From positions 186,001-250,000 of the forward strand of contig NZ_BMLT01000006.1 of the NCBI RefSeq assembly GCF_014645375.1: a DNA stretch of 64,000 nt, in the 5' to 3' direction. This DNA comes from Marinobacterium nitratireducens. GTDB taxonomy: Bacteria > Pseudomonadota > Gammaproteobacteria > Pseudomonadales > Balneatricaceae. Every line of letters begins with the position of its first letter. Position 1 is the stretch's first letter. A program made the translations under genes and the position numbers. This document shows positions 9,128-18,359 of the stretch, piece after piece. The notes under the pieces were generated by a model. That model made no database searches. It saw only the letters and a program-made list of their open reading frames with translations, and had not been told where the DNA came from.

Positions 9128-10240
9128 CTAGTACAGCGACCAGCGTTTCAGTCGCATCGCCCGCTCAACCCGTGTCGCGGCCAGACGCAAGGCGGCCTGG
9201 CGCGGTGATATTCCGGCGCTGCCGGCGCTATCGAGCATGGTCCGGACGTTGCTTCGGATCTTGTCGCGGATGGCGTCGAACGCAGCCGACTGGCTCAGGT
9301 GGCGGTATTCCATGGCGGCGCAGATAACGCCCCCGGCGTTGGCGATGAAGTCCGGCAGGGCGAGTATGCCGCGCTCGTGAAGCCGGGCCTCGGCGGCGTC
9401 GGTCACGGGAATGTTGGCGCCCTCCGCCAGCAGGCGGGTGCGCAGACGGTCGACATTGTGCTCGTCGATAACATCCGGCCGCGCCGCCGGAATCCAGATA
9501 TCGCACTCGACGTCGATGATCGCATCGCCTGAAAGCCGGGTGCCGCGGGTCATCTCGGTTACCGAGCGGCCGTCACGTTTCAGTGCCAGCAGATGCTCCA
9601 GGTCGAGCCCGGCCGGGTCGGCGATACCGCCCTGCGAGTCGCTGACCGCGACGATGCGCGCGCCCTCTGCGGCGAGGAAGCGCGCCGCGTGGCGTCCGAC
9701 GGCGCCGAATCCCTGTATTGCCACCCGGGCGCCATCGAGGTCGAGTTCGCAGTCGGCCGCCGCTTCCCGGATCGCCTGGAACAGTCCCCAGCCAGTAGCG
9801 CCGAGCTGATCCAGCGGTATGCCGCCGAGCTCGGCGGGCAGGCCCACGGCGCGGCCGGTCTCGTCCTGTACCCAGGCCATGCAGTTCTCATCGGTGCCCA
9901 TGTCCGGGCCGACGATGTAGTCGCGGCAGTCCCGCAGCGCCGTGGCAAAGCCCCGGATCAGGCGCTCCTTGTTCGCGGCGGGCATTTTCGGGTCGCCCAC
10001 CAGAACCGATTTGGCGCCGCCATGGGCCAGCGAGGCTGCGGCGTTCTTCAGCGTCATGGCTCGCGCCAGCCGGGCGCATTCCGCCAGACTCACATCCGCC
10101 GCCATGCGCAGCCCGCCAATGGCCGGACCCGCGGCGACGTTGTCGATGACCAGCAGGCCCTCCAGGCCGATACCGGGTTCGCGAACCTGAATGATCCGTG
10201 TCGGGCCGAGGTGGTCGCCGCCAGTGTAGGTGAGGTCCAT
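9128..10240 (-). CDS. Glu/Leu/Phe/Val dehydrogenase family protein
   Basis: Amino-acid dehydrogenase, probably oxidative deamination of a branched-chain or related amino acid with NAD. The 370-residue length fits the short leucine/valine-type branch rather than the longer glutamate dehydrogenases. Visible family marks are PAIGGLRM near residue 38, the catalytic Lys in LAHGGAKSVL, GPDMGTDENCM, and the Rossmann motif QGFGAVGRHAA. It is bounded downstream by the ghrA-like gene and upstream by a heptamer repeat array. Substrate specificity cannot be read by eye. Confidence 0.85.
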   Translation of the reverse strand: MDLTYTGGDHLGPTRIIQVREPGIGLEGLLVIDNVAAGPAIGGLRMAADVSLAECARLARAMTLKNAAASLAHGGAKSVLVGDPKMPAANKERLIRGFATALRDCRDYIVGPDMGTDENCMAWVQDETGRAVGLPAELGGIPLDQLGATGWGLFQAIREAAADCELDLDGARVAIQGFGAVGRHAARFLAAEGARIVAVSDSQGGIADPAGLDLEHLLALKRDGRSVTEMTRGTRLSGDAIIDVECDIWIPAARPDVIDEHNVDRLRTRLLAEGANIPVTDAAEARLHERGILALPDFIANAGGVICAAMEYRHLSQSAAFDAIRDKIRSNVRTMLDSAGSAGISPRQAALRLAATRVERAMRLKRWSLY

Positions 10241-10287
10241 CAGTCTGCTCTCGCGGTTTTCGTTCCCTTAGTAAAGCAGCTTTTGGC

Positions 10288-10372
10288 GGTTACAGGTGAC
10301 AGGTTACGGGTGACAGGTGACTCGTAACCCGTAACCCGTAACCCGTAACCCGTAACCCCTAACCCCTAACCT
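10288..10372. repeat. Inverted array of 7-bp telomere-like repeats
   Basis: Five consecutive G-rich heptamers (GGTTACA, GGTGACA, GGTTACG, GGTGACA, GGTGACT; 10288-10322) are followed after one base by five perfect GTAACCC units (10324-10358), then CTAACCC and CTAACCT. The second half is the complement of the first, so the block can fold into a long hairpin. The last unit touches the lpxR stop codon at 10372. Confidence 0.9.
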
Positions 10373-11409
10373 CAGTAGCTGTACGAGATCGACAACGAGC
10401 CGTAGCTGTTGCCTTTGGCCTGGCCTTCGAACTCGCGGCTGCGTCGTACCTGGGCGTAGGATACCTTCCAGCGCCTGTAGACCGCGGAAACGCCGTAGGC
10501 CGCTTCGCCGACCAGCGGTTCCTTGTCGACCGAATGGCTGTCGCGCCAGGTATTGCCATCGAGGAAGATGTCGCGCAGAACCCAGCGCCCGTCCAGCGAC
10601 AGGAAGGCGTGGACGCCGAAACCGCCGTTGATGCGCGGGTCGCGCCGTCCGGGCGCGCTGTTGTCGCCGCCGGGGCGCAGTGCCGAGGTACCGAAGTCAT
10701 CCGGCAGTTGCCAGCCTGCGCGCAACTCGGCGCCGGCGTTGACATAGGTGGCGACGTTGCCGAGGCTGCCGCCGGCGTGCCAGATCAGGTCTGAGCCCCA
10801 GGGCGAGCCGCCGGGCAGGTTGCGCAGGCGGCTCTTGTGCTCGTATACCAGTTGCAGCCCCGGTTCGTTTTCCAGCTGGTTGTCCCAGCCCTGGAACTTG
10901 TCGAAGCCGCGCAGATCATGGACCAGGTCCTGGGCTTCCTGACCCAACGCCGCGGGGCCCACGACGCCGAAATTCAGCCCCACCGAATTGAGCTTGTCCC
11001 GGGTCTTGGCGTGGTAACCGACACCGCCGTACAGCCAGCCCGCGTAGGGGCGGTCGTCCGGGTCCAGGCTGGTGCGGTCGATATCCTCCGGGGTGTAGAT
11101 CAGCTGGCCGGCGGTCAGCACGATATTGCGGTGTATCTCGTCGCTGCGCGACTCGGGCACCGGGTAGAAGGGTTCGAACCAGTCGTTGACCTCGCGCACC
11201 CATTGGGGCAGGCGGGGATCATAGAGATAGTTGTCGATATCCGGCGATACCGCCGAGAAACGCACGCCGTTGGTGTAGTGGCGATCGGTCTCGGCGAAGA
11301 GGTCGTTTTCGAGGAAAAAGCTGAAGGTCCAGGGGCTGTCGTCGGCGGCCTGGACCGCCGACGGCAGCAGCGCCGCCAGCAGTATCGCCCGATACGGCAA
11401 CTGGCGCAT
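10372..11409 (-). CDS. lpxR: LpxR-type outer-membrane lipid A 3'-O-deacylase
   Basis: Outer-membrane beta-barrel enzyme that removes the 3'-acyloxyacyl chain of lipid A. The 345-residue precursor starts MRQLPYRAILL, with a Sec signal peptide ending near AVQA. The mature N-terminus has the family motif FLENDLFAETDRHYTNG, which contains the catalytic Asn-Asp, and later GGVGYHAKT, where the catalytic His sits. The C-terminus alternates as an outer-membrane strand (LSISYSY). A longer open reading through dsbB is only frame overlap. The start lies two bases after the dsbB stop, so the two genes are probably co-transcribed. Confidence 0.88.
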   Translation of the reverse strand: MRQLPYRAILLAALLPSAVQAADDSPWTFSFFLENDLFAETDRHYTNGVRFSAVSPDIDNYLYDPRLPQWVREVNDWFEPFYPVPESRSDEIHRNIVLTAGQLIYTPEDIDRTSLDPDDRPYAGWLYGGVGYHAKTRDKLNSVGLNFGVVGPAALGQEAQDLVHDLRGFDKFQGWDNQLENEPGLQLVYEHKSRLRNLPGGSPWGSDLIWHAGGSLGNVATYVNAGAELRAGWQLPDDFGTSALRPGGDNSAPGRRDPRINGGFGVHAFLSLDGRWVLRDIFLDGNTWRDSHSVDKEPLVGEAAYGVSAVYRRWKVSYAQVRRSREFEGQAKGNSYGSLSISYSY

Positions 11410-11411
11410 GA

Positions 11412-11936
11412 TCAGGAAAAGTAACTGCGCCGCGCGCGCTTGCGCAGCTGCCGCCACAGCAGCACGAACAGAATCACGAAAAGGGCCAGCGTCAGGTATG
11501 GCCAGTCGATCCCCAGCACCTGCCAGCCGTTGTCGGCGCATTCGCCGATGCCGCGAAAGGTATCGGCCAGCGACGGCATGCCGGGGCCGCCGTTGAGCAT
11601 GGCGTCGTCGAGCTGGGCACAGGCCGGCAGGTCCTGGGTGGTGCGCAGCCAGACCTGACGGATGCTCGCGGCGATGCCCCCGGTTGCCAGCAGCAGGTTG
11701 AAGCCGGCAAACAGACGCTGCAGCCAGGCCCGTGGATTGAGCAGCCAGCCGATCAGGAAAATGGCCGCCATGATGAGCAGAATCACCCGGGTCAGAGTGC
11801 ACAGCGGGCAGGGTTGCAGGCCCAGTTCGCCCTGCATGTAGAGCACGGCGAAGGCAAGAGTACCGGCGCACAGCACCAGACCGATGAAGTTGATGAGCCG
11901 GTACGACAGGCCGGCGTTGTCGGGATTGGGAATCAC
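11412..11936 (-). CDS. dsbB: Disulfide bond formation protein DsbB
   Basis: Inner-membrane quinone reductase that re-oxidises DsbA. The 174-residue protein has four membrane segments. The first periplasmic loop carries the CPLC pair (PCPLCTLTR, about residue 45) and the second has two further cysteines (LPACAQL and GECADNG), the full set needed for electron transfer to quinone. It lies directly upstream of lpxR on the same strand; no dsbA is in the window. Confidence 0.93.
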   Translation of the reverse strand: MIPNPDNAGLSYRLINFIGLVLCAGTLAFAVLYMQGELGLQPCPLCTLTRVILLIMAAIFLIGWLLNPRAWLQRLFAGFNLLLATGGIAASIRQVWLRTTQDLPACAQLDDAMLNGGPGMPSLADTFRGIGECADNGWQVLGIDWPYLTLALFVILFVLLWRQLRKRARRSYFS

Positions 11937-12052
11937 GTAGGGTCCTTAGCAGGGCGTCCTGAGTCTCGGTTTCGGGTCCGGTAGCCTGTCGAACCTGGTG
12001 CCGATCGTCGTGCTGCGATCGTCCAGGTCCGCCAGGCTGCAGGCGCCGGCGG

Positions 12053-12388
12053 CTATTTGCGCCGCCAGCCGCCGTTGCCCGATTCGATATAGTGTCCGGG
12101 TTTGGCCTTGTTCTGCAAGCGCTGACCGATACGGGCTTCTATGACCTGCAGGTCGACGCCGGCGCTTCGGGCGCTGTCCTGGTAGGCGGCCTTGCGCTTG
12201 CGGTTGATGTCGGCGACCAGTGATCTGACGTCGGCACCGGGGTTGTCGACCACGATGCCGAGGTAGCCGTTGTTGCGTTCGCCCACCAGTCCGCTGTCCT
12301 TGGCTTCGTCGAGGGACAGCGCCCAGGCGGGCAGCGCCAGCAGGGCCAGGGCGACGACCGACAGCAGGCGTTTGAGTCTCTGTTTCAT
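12053..12388 (-). CDS. ydbL: YdbL-family periplasmic protein (DUF1318)
   Basis: 111-residue secreted protein: a signal peptide (about 1-24, ending PAWA) followed by a DUF1318 domain with SGLVGERNNGYLGI, the hallmark of the family. In E. coli YdbL works with YnbE and YdbH in phospholipid traffic to the outer membrane. Here the three genes keep the order ydbH-ynbE-ydbL with gaps of 44 and 10 bases, so the same role is likely. Confidence 0.88.
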   Translation of the reverse strand: MKQRLKRLLSVVALALLALPAWALSLDEAKDSGLVGERNNGYLGIVVDNPGADVRSLVADINRKRKAAYQDSARSAGVDLQVIEARIGQRLQNKAKPGHYIESGNGGWRRK

Positions 12389-12398
12389 GCTGGCGTCC

Positions 12399-12596
12399 TC
12401 AGAACAGGTTGCTGTTTTCTTCGAGCAGGTCGTCGATCTCGCGGTCGACCTTGACCAGAATCTCGTGCTCGATCTTGACGTTGAGGTTGATGGTGATCGG
12501 TTCGCTGGGCGGCGCGACCTGGACCGTCGGGGTGCAGGCGGCGAGCAGGGCCAGAGCCGCCGGAAACGCGATAATGGTCAGTCGGTGTGTAGCCAT
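12399..12596 (-). CDS. ynbE: YnbE-like outer-membrane lipoprotein
   Basis: A 65-residue lipoprotein. The start MATHRLTIIAF gives a signal with a lipobox ending LLAAC and a mature part of about 46 residues (PITINLNVKIEHEILVKVD) typical of YnbE. In E. coli YnbE stacks as beta-strands on the C-terminus of YdbH to complete an intermembrane bridge. I use the ATG ending at 12596 because it gives a proper lipoprotein signal; the frame is open 16 codons further. Confidence 0.85.
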   Translation of the reverse strand: MATHRLTIIAFPAALALLAACTPTVQVAPPSEPITINLNVKIEHEILVKVDREIDDLLEENSNLF

Positions 12597-12640
12597 GATC
12601 CTGAATCCTCCGGGCCTTTTACGTCCCTGTCGCGGGCGTC

Positions 12641-15292
12641 TCAACGGTAGCGTTTCTCGATCGATTCCGTCAATTGATCGGTGAACTGCAGTGTCTGCAG
12701 CAGCTTGAGCAGGTTTTGTTCGATATTGATACTGAAATCGACCGCCTGCCCGCGGTTCCAGTTGGGGTTGTGACCCCGCAGTCGGGTATTCATCTGCGCC
12801 GTACCATCGGGCGCGTAGCGAAGGCTCGCGGACAATTCGTCGTAATGAAAGTTCTCCAGCGCCTGCAGCGCCATCGCCATGCCCCGGTTGGAGCGACCCA
12901 GCGCCATAACGCCGTCGTCGGGCGAGAATCTGATCCAGCCCGGGTTCTCGTTGTGGATGCGGCCGTTGTCGATGCTAAGGCCGTCGTCATCGAGACGTAC
13001 GGGCAGTTCGGCGCCGATCCGACCCTCGCCACTGAGTCCGGGTTGCTGCTGCAGCTCCAGCAGCCGCGACAGCCGCACCTGCTGCAACCTTACCCGGGTT
13101 TCCAGTCTGGGCGAGAGGGGATTTATCGTAACTGAATCGATCCCGAGGGAACCACCGAGCAGTTGTGCCCGGAGCGGGTCGAGTCTGAGCTCCGGTGCCT
13201 GCCCCGGTAACTGTGTGAGGCGGTAGTCGGCGCCGGCCGCCTCGATCGGGAAACCGGCGTCAAGCAGCGCCACCTGCAGGCTGCCGGTCTGCTCCAGGCG
13301 GCCGCTGCGACGTCGCAGGGTGCGCGCCTGCCAGTGGCCGCCCTCGATGCCGATCGCACCCCAGCTTGCCGACAGGTCTTCGATGCGCTGGTCGAAGCGC
13401 AGCGCCAGCCCCGATTCGGTCCAGTTGGCGCTGCCTTCGTTGTACAAAAGGCCTTTGGTGATCGTGAGTTCCGGCGGTGCAGGCGGATAATAGCGGTTCC
13501 ACAGCCGTTCGCTCTGCTCGAGCGGCAGCGGCGTCGCCCGCCAGTAGAGATCGCCGCCAAAGGGTTCCAGCGTGCCGCTGGCGCGGGCCTGCAGGCGCAG
13601 TTCGGGGTCGTCGAGCTGCAGCTCGAGGCGGCCCGACAGCGTCTCGCCTTCCAGACTGAAGCGGCTCTGCAGCGAGGCGGTCGGCAGCCGCCGGCCGGGC
13701 ATCTGCCAGGCGATGCGCTCGATGTCGAGGCTGGCGCTGACCGCAGGCTGTGCCGGCTCCAGCCGCTCGAGCCTGAGGCGCAGCGGGCTCAGTCGCAGGA
13801 TACCGTCCGGGTGCTGCAGGGGCTCCGGTGACAGCTCCAGCGCAGCCGGCTTCAGCCACAGGCCGGGAAGCGGGTCGTCGATACCGGTACCAAGGTGCAG
13901 GGGTGACGTCAGCCTGATTGCCGCATCCAGCGGCGCGAACGGCGGCAGCGGTATTTGCCGCAGTTTTGCCTCGCTGCCCTCGGACAGCTGCAGCTCGAGT
14001 TGAGCCTCGTTGCGATGCAGTTCGAAGCCTGCGCTCAGATGATGAATGCCCGGCGAGTCCCCGCCGTCCTGCCAGTCGAGACTGTCCAGCTCGATGGTAC
14101 CGGCAACCCGGTTCGGTTCCAGCCGGTCGAGATGCAGCTGAAGCGGGCTCAGTCGCAGTGTGCCCTGCGCCTTTTCGAGCGGCGGGACCCTGAGCTCGAG
14201 CTGCAGCGGCGAGACTTTCAGAATGGCGGGGAGACCTGCGGACAGGGCGTCGAGGTCGGCTGCCAGGCGGACGTCGGATTGCAGGCGCAGGCTGCTGTCG
14301 ACCGGCGCGAAGTCTGCCACCTCCAGCTGCTCGAGCCGGACGCTGCTGCCGGCCGGCAGTTGCAGCGAAGCCTGGCCGTTTTGCAGGTGCAGCCGGGTGC
14401 TCAGCGGCAGGTGCAGACCTTTCAGTGTCGGCAGTGGCCGCTCGGCGGAAAGGTCGCCGCTGAGGGTCTGCTGCAGTTCCAGGTCGTGCCACCAGTGCGG
14501 GTCCGCCAGCTCGAGCGTCAGCGGCAGGCTCAGCCGGCCCCGGGTTTGCAGCTCGCCGCGGAGGTCCGGCAAGGGGGGGAGCGCCGGCAGCCAGTGGCGT
14601 TGCCATTGCTGGGCAAGATCGATTCTGAGCCGCTGCTCCAGCTCGATTGCAAGCCGCTCGCCTTCGATTCGGAACCGGCCGCTGGCGGCCAGGACGGGGG
14701 CGCTGTGCTGCAGCAGCCTCAGGTCGAAGGTGTCGTGCCCAAGTTCCAGGTCCGCCCGGGCTCTGGCGTTGTCGTCCTCGAACAGCTGCAGGCGGCTGTG
14801 AAGGATGCCGTTCTCGAGATCAATGTTGCCGCGAAGCTGGCGTGCCGGCTGCGACGGCGCACTGTAGATCAACTGCAGTTGCCCGACCTGGATACGGTCG
14901 GCCGGTGCCAGTGACAGCCAGGCGGCTGGCAGCAGTGGCGCCAGTGCGAGCTGGCCGCGGCCGGCGCTCGAGGCGCTGTCGCTGACGCTCAGCTCGATGC
15001 GGGGCACCCGGACCCAGGACAGGCGACGCTCGAACAGCAGTGTCGGCAGGTCATAGCCGATTTCCACCGAGGTGCCGCTCAGTTCGACGTGACGCCCCTC
15101 GCTGTGCTGGCCAAAGGCCAGCAGCGATACCCTGAGCTGGCGGTAGCCCGGATACTCGAGTTCGAGCTGAGGCTGCTCGAAGCCGCGGCTCTCCAGCCAG
15201 CGCACCGCAACGAAGCCCGCCAGCGCGGGCAGGCCTGCGTAAAGCAGCGCCAGCAGCAGCAGGGGTATCAGCAGCCAGAGTCCTCGGCGCAT
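12641..15292 (-). CDS. ydbH: YdbH, AsmA-like intermembrane lipid-transport protein
   Basis: 883-residue protein with one N-terminal membrane anchor (about 5-25) and a long, leucine-rich repetitive beta region typical of AsmA-like bridge proteins. In E. coli YdbH, TamB and YhdP share the job of moving phospholipids to the outer membrane. The middle of the protein contains near-repeats of LRLSPLxLxLxRLEP (about residues 380 and 510), as expected for stacked beta units. It is followed by ynbE and ydbL, its known partners, and its start lies immediately against the oxyR stop. Confidence 0.88.
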   Translation of the reverse strand: MRRGLWLLIPLLLLALLYAGLPALAGFVAVRWLESRGFEQPQLELEYPGYRQLRVSLLAFGQHSEGRHVELSGTSVEIGYDLPTLLFERRLSWVRVPRIELSVSDSASSAGRGQLALAPLLPAAWLSLAPADRIQVGQLQLIYSAPSQPARQLRGNIDLENGILHSRLQLFEDDNARARADLELGHDTFDLRLLQHSAPVLAASGRFRIEGERLAIELEQRLRIDLAQQWQRHWLPALPPLPDLRGELQTRGRLSLPLTLELADPHWWHDLELQQTLSGDLSAERPLPTLKGLHLPLSTRLHLQNGQASLQLPAGSSVRLEQLEVADFAPVDSSLRLQSDVRLAADLDALSAGLPAILKVSPLQLELRVPPLEKAQGTLRLSPLQLHLDRLEPNRVAGTIELDSLDWQDGGDSPGIHHLSAGFELHRNEAQLELQLSEGSEAKLRQIPLPPFAPLDAAIRLTSPLHLGTGIDDPLPGLWLKPAALELSPEPLQHPDGILRLSPLRLRLERLEPAQPAVSASLDIERIAWQMPGRRLPTASLQSRFSLEGETLSGRLELQLDDPELRLQARASGTLEPFGGDLYWRATPLPLEQSERLWNRYYPPAPPELTITKGLLYNEGSANWTESGLALRFDQRIEDLSASWGAIGIEGGHWQARTLRRRSGRLEQTGSLQVALLDAGFPIEAAGADYRLTQLPGQAPELRLDPLRAQLLGGSLGIDSVTINPLSPRLETRVRLQQVRLSRLLELQQQPGLSGEGRIGAELPVRLDDDGLSIDNGRIHNENPGWIRFSPDDGVMALGRSNRGMAMALQALENFHYDELSASLRYAPDGTAQMNTRLRGHNPNWNRGQAVDFSINIEQNLLKLLQTLQFTDQLTESIEKRYR

Positions 15293-16228
15293 TCATGAAT
15301 CCTTCAATGGGGTACGGCCTTCCGTGGGAGTGACTCCGTGCTGGCGGATAAATTCACCGAGCAGCCGAAACTCCTCGCTGCGGGCGGCCTGTCGGCGCCA
15401 CATCAGGCCGATGGTGCGGCGTACACCGTCCTCGGCAAAGGCCCGGGTGCGTATGCCGGTGCCGGCGAGTATCGGCGTGTCCAGCGCCATGCGTGGCAGC
15501 AGCGTGATGCCGATGCCGTTGGCGACCATCTGCACCAGCGTATTGAGACTGGTGGCCTGGTATGGCACCGAGAGGTCGCTGGCGTTGAGGCGGCATGCGG
15601 CCAGCGCATGCCCGCGCAGGCAGTGTCCCTCCTCGAGCAGCAACAGATCCTGTCCGCGCAGATCGCGGCTGTGCAGCTGGGCGATGCGGCCCAGCGGGTG
15701 CTGCGGCGGATAGGCCAGCACGAAGTCGTCGTCGAACAGCGGCAGGCTCTCGACGCCGTCGGCAGGAAAGGGAATCGCCAGCAGCAGCAGGTCGAGTTCG
15801 CCCTGATGCAGGGCGTCGACCAGGTGCTGACTGAGGTCTTCCCGGATGAACAGCTGGAATTCGGGGTGTTCGGCGCGCAGGCGCTGCAACAGGCGGGGCA
15901 GCAGGTAGGGGGCGATGGTCGGTATCACGCCCAGACGCATGCGGCCGCTCAGCGGCAGCGCCGAACGTTCGCACAGCGCCGCCAGGTCGTCGACGGCATT
16001 GAGAATCTGATGGCTGCGAACCACCGCCTCCCGTCCGACCTCGGTCAGCAGCACCCGCTTGCTGTTGCGTTCGAGCAACAGCACGCCTAGATGCTCCTCG
16101 AGCTCCTGGATGCCGGCGCTGAGGGTCGACTGCGAGATATAGCAGGCGCGCGCGGCACGGCCGAAGTGCAGGTGTTCGGCAACCGCGCAGAGGTACTTGA
16201 GCTGTTTCAGCGTAGGGGGGTGGCTCAT
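15293..16228 (-). CDS. oxyR: Hydrogen-peroxide regulator OxyR
   Basis: LysR-family transcription activator of peroxide defence. The 311-residue protein has an N-terminal winged helix (LKQLKYLCAVAEHLHFGRAA) and a sensor domain. The redox cysteine pair appears in GHCLRGHALAAC, with the same nine-residue spacing as Cys199/Cys208 of E. coli OxyR. It is divergent from a rubrerythrin gene, a plausible target. Downstream it abuts ydbH with no gap, so it may share a transcript with the ydbH-ynbE-ydbL set. Confidence 0.93.
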   Translation of the reverse strand: MSHPPTLKQLKYLCAVAEHLHFGRAARACYISQSTLSAGIQELEEHLGVLLLERNSKRVLLTEVGREAVVRSHQILNAVDDLAALCERSALPLSGRMRLGVIPTIAPYLLPRLLQRLRAEHPEFQLFIREDLSQHLVDALHQGELDLLLLAIPFPADGVESLPLFDDDFVLAYPPQHPLGRIAQLHSRDLRGQDLLLLEEGHCLRGHALAACRLNASDLSVPYQATSLNTLVQMVANGIGITLLPRMALDTPILAGTGIRTRAFAEDGVRRTIGLMWRRQAARSEEFRLLGEFIRQHGVTPTEGRTPLKDS

Positions 16229-16375
16229 CGGTTTTTTCGATCGTCACTATCCAATCTATCTATTGTACAGATTCTAGTCGCGTGCCTACTTTTTAACCAG
16301 GGAGCCTGCTGCGTGTTCGCAGCGCCGGGCCCTTTCATGAGCAAACATCAGATCCACACCTGCAGGAGGTGCGTC
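16229..16375. promoter_or_regulatory. Divergent oxyR / rubrerythrin promoter region
   Basis: Between oxyR and the rubrerythrin gene lies a locally AT-rich patch containing CTATCCAATCTATCTATTG (about 16247-16265), with several CTAT/ATAG-like half-sites of the kind OxyR reads. I infer an OxyR control site serving both genes. A good ribosome site (AGGAGGTG) precedes the rubrerythrin ATG. Confidence 0.45.
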
Positions 16376-16795
16376 ATGTCACTCAAAGGTTCGCAAACCG
16401 AACAGAACCTGAAAGATGCCTTTGCCGGCGAGTCCCAGGCCAATCGCCGTTACCTGTATTTCGCCTCCAAGGCGGATGTCGAAGGCTACAACGATGTTTC
16501 CGCCGTGTTCCGCTCCACCGCCGAAGGCGAGACCGGACACGCCCACGGTCATCTCGAATATCTCGAAGAGGTCGGAGATCCTGCGACCGGCTTGCCGATC
16601 GGTGCGACCGCCGCCAACCTGAAGTCGGCCATCGCCGGTGAAACCCATGAGTACACCGATATGTATCCGGGCATGGCGAAAACCGCGCGTGACGAGGGGT
16701 TCGATGAAATTGCCGACTGGTTCGAGACCCTCGCCAAGGCCGAGCGCAGCCATGCCAACCGTTTTCAGAAGGCACTGGACGGGCTGGATAGCTGA
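16376..16795 (+). CDS. Rubrerythrin (diiron domain only)
   Basis: 139-residue ferritin-like diiron protein that reduces hydrogen peroxide. The four-helix iron-binding glutamates and histidines are visible ([51 protein letters not shown]). There is no C-terminal rubredoxin CxxC domain, so electrons must come from another protein. The downstream Fe-S protein and DUF3501 gene form a recurrent neighbourhood with this type of rubrerythrin, and oxyR is divergent. The ATG follows AGGAGGTG; the frame upstream is open but lacks a start signal. Confidence 0.92.
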   Translation: MSLKGSQTEQNLKDAFAGESQANRRYLYFASKADVEGYNDVSAVFRSTAEGETGHAHGHLEYLEEVGDPATGLPIGATAANLKSAIAGETHEYTDMYPGMAKTARDEGFDEIADWFETLAKAERSHANRFQKALDGLDS

Positions 16796-16993
16796 TCCGG
16801 CGGTTTGAGGCTTCATGCATCGGCGCCCGGCGCCGGTGAGCAACGGGTGCCGGCAAGCGCAGTGAACCCTGTTATCGCAGCAGGGGGGCGTCCACCGGCA
16901 CCGTTCTCAAAGGGCACGATTCGCTGCGATCGCAACGTGCGATGTCCGAGATGCCCGGCGGGTACTGAGCAGTGAAAGCAAAGGGAGATCAGG

Positions 16994-18334
16994 ATGAGCC
17001 AGAGCAAGTCAGCTCGCGAAGGCAGTCTTGAAGCGCCGACGCGTCACCCCATCGATTGGCAGTCGGCGGAGTTCAACGACAAGGCCGCGCTCGATGCCGA
17101 GCTCGAGCGCGTGTTCGACATCTGCCACGGCTGCCGCCGGTGCGTCAGTCTGTGTGACGCCTTTCCGACCCTGTTTGACCTGGTGGACGAGTCCGACACC
17201 ATGGAAGTGGACGGTGTCGACAAGGCCGACTACATGAAGGTTGCGGACCAGTGCTACCTCTGCGACATGTGCTACATGACCAAGTGCCCCTACGTACCGC
17301 CGCATGAATGGAATGTCGACTTCCCGCACCTGATGCTGCGTGCCAAGGCGCAGCGTTTTCGCGAACAGGGCGCCTCGTTTCGCGATCGCACCCTGACCAG
17401 CACCGACCGGGTAGGTAAGCTGGCGACGATTCCGCTGGTGGACGTCACCGTCAACGCGATGAACGGCAATGCCGCCTTTCGCGGCATGCTGGAGAAGAGT
17501 CTCGGCGTCCACCACGAGGCGCCGCTGCCGAAATACCACAGCAAGACGCTGCGCAAGCGCGTGGCCAAGCTTCAGCAGTCGCTGACGCCCAGAGCCGTCA
17601 ACGGCACCACCGGGAAAGTGGCGCTGTTCGCCACCTGCTATGGCAACTACAACAAGCCGGATCTGGGCGAGGATATTTTCCGTGTTTACCAGCACAACGG
17701 TATTCAGATCGAACTGGCGCCGCGGGAGCAGTGCTGCGGTATGCCGAAGCTGGAAATCGGCGATCTGGAGTCGGTGGCGCGGGCGAAGGAGGCCAACATT
17801 CCGGTGCTGGCGAAGCTGGTCGACGAGGGCTACGACCTGATCGCGCCGGTGCCCTCCTGCGTGCTGATGTTCAAGCAGGAGCTGCCGCTGATGTTCCCGG
17901 ACGATCCTCAGGTCGCCAAGGTGCGCGATGCTTTCTTCGATCCTTTCGAGTACCTCTGGCTGCGCTACAAGGGCGGCGAGCTGAACACCGACTTCCGGCA
18001 GGGGCTCGGCGATATCAGCTACCAGGTGGCCTGTCACCTCAGGGTGCAGAACATCGGCCTGAAGACACGCGATGTGCTGCAGCTTGTTCCCGATACCCGG
18101 GTGCAGGCTCTGGAGCGTTGCTCCGGGCATGACGGCACCTACGCCGTGCGCGTGGAAACGCGGGACAAGTCGGTCAAGATCGCGCGTCCCGTGGTGCGCA
18201 AGGTCGACCAGCAGGAAGCCGATCATTTCGCCAGCGACTGCCCGATGGCGGCGACCCACGTCGCCAATTTGAGCGAGAAAGTCGACGAGCCCGAATCGCC
18301 GATGGCGCTGCTGCGCAAGGCCTACGGTATCTGA
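16994..18334 (+). CDS. Cysteine-rich Fe-S oxidoreductase (heterodisulfide reductase-like)
   Basis: 446-residue protein with two N-terminal 4Fe-4S binding clusters: CHGCRRCVSLC near residue 45, and a second set C-x2-C-x2-C-x4-C (CYLCDMCYMTKC) near residue 85. Two CCG-type domains follow (FATCYGNYN with EQCCGMPKLE, and YQVACHLRVQN with ERCSGHDGTY). The family relates to GlpC/HdrD. It lies between a rubrerythrin and a DUF3501 gene, so it probably feeds electrons to the rubrerythrin. The second cluster spacing (x4 instead of x3) is slightly unusual. Confidence 0.87.
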   Translation: MSQSKSAREGSLEAPTRHPIDWQSAEFNDKAALDAELERVFDICHGCRRCVSLCDAFPTLFDLVDESDTMEVDGVDKADYMKVADQCYLCDMCYMTKCPYVPPHEWNVDFPHLMLRAKAQRFREQGASFRDRTLTSTDRVGKLATIPLVDVTVNAMNGNAAFRGMLEKSLGVHHEAPLPKYHSKTLRKRVAKLQQSLTPRAVNGTTGKVALFATCYGNYNKPDLGEDIFRVYQHNGIQIELAPREQCCGMPKLEIGDLESVARAKEANIPVLAKLVDEGYDLIAPVPSCVLMFKQELPLMFPDDPQVAKVRDAFFDPFEYLWLRYKGGELNTDFRQGLGDISYQVACHLRVQNIGLKTRDVLQLVPDTRVQALERCSGHDGTYAVRVETRDKSVKIARPVVRKVDQQEADHFASDCPMAATHVANLSEKVDEPESPMALLRKAYGI

Positions 18335-18359
18335 CCTCCTGAAGTACGAGGAAAGCAAG

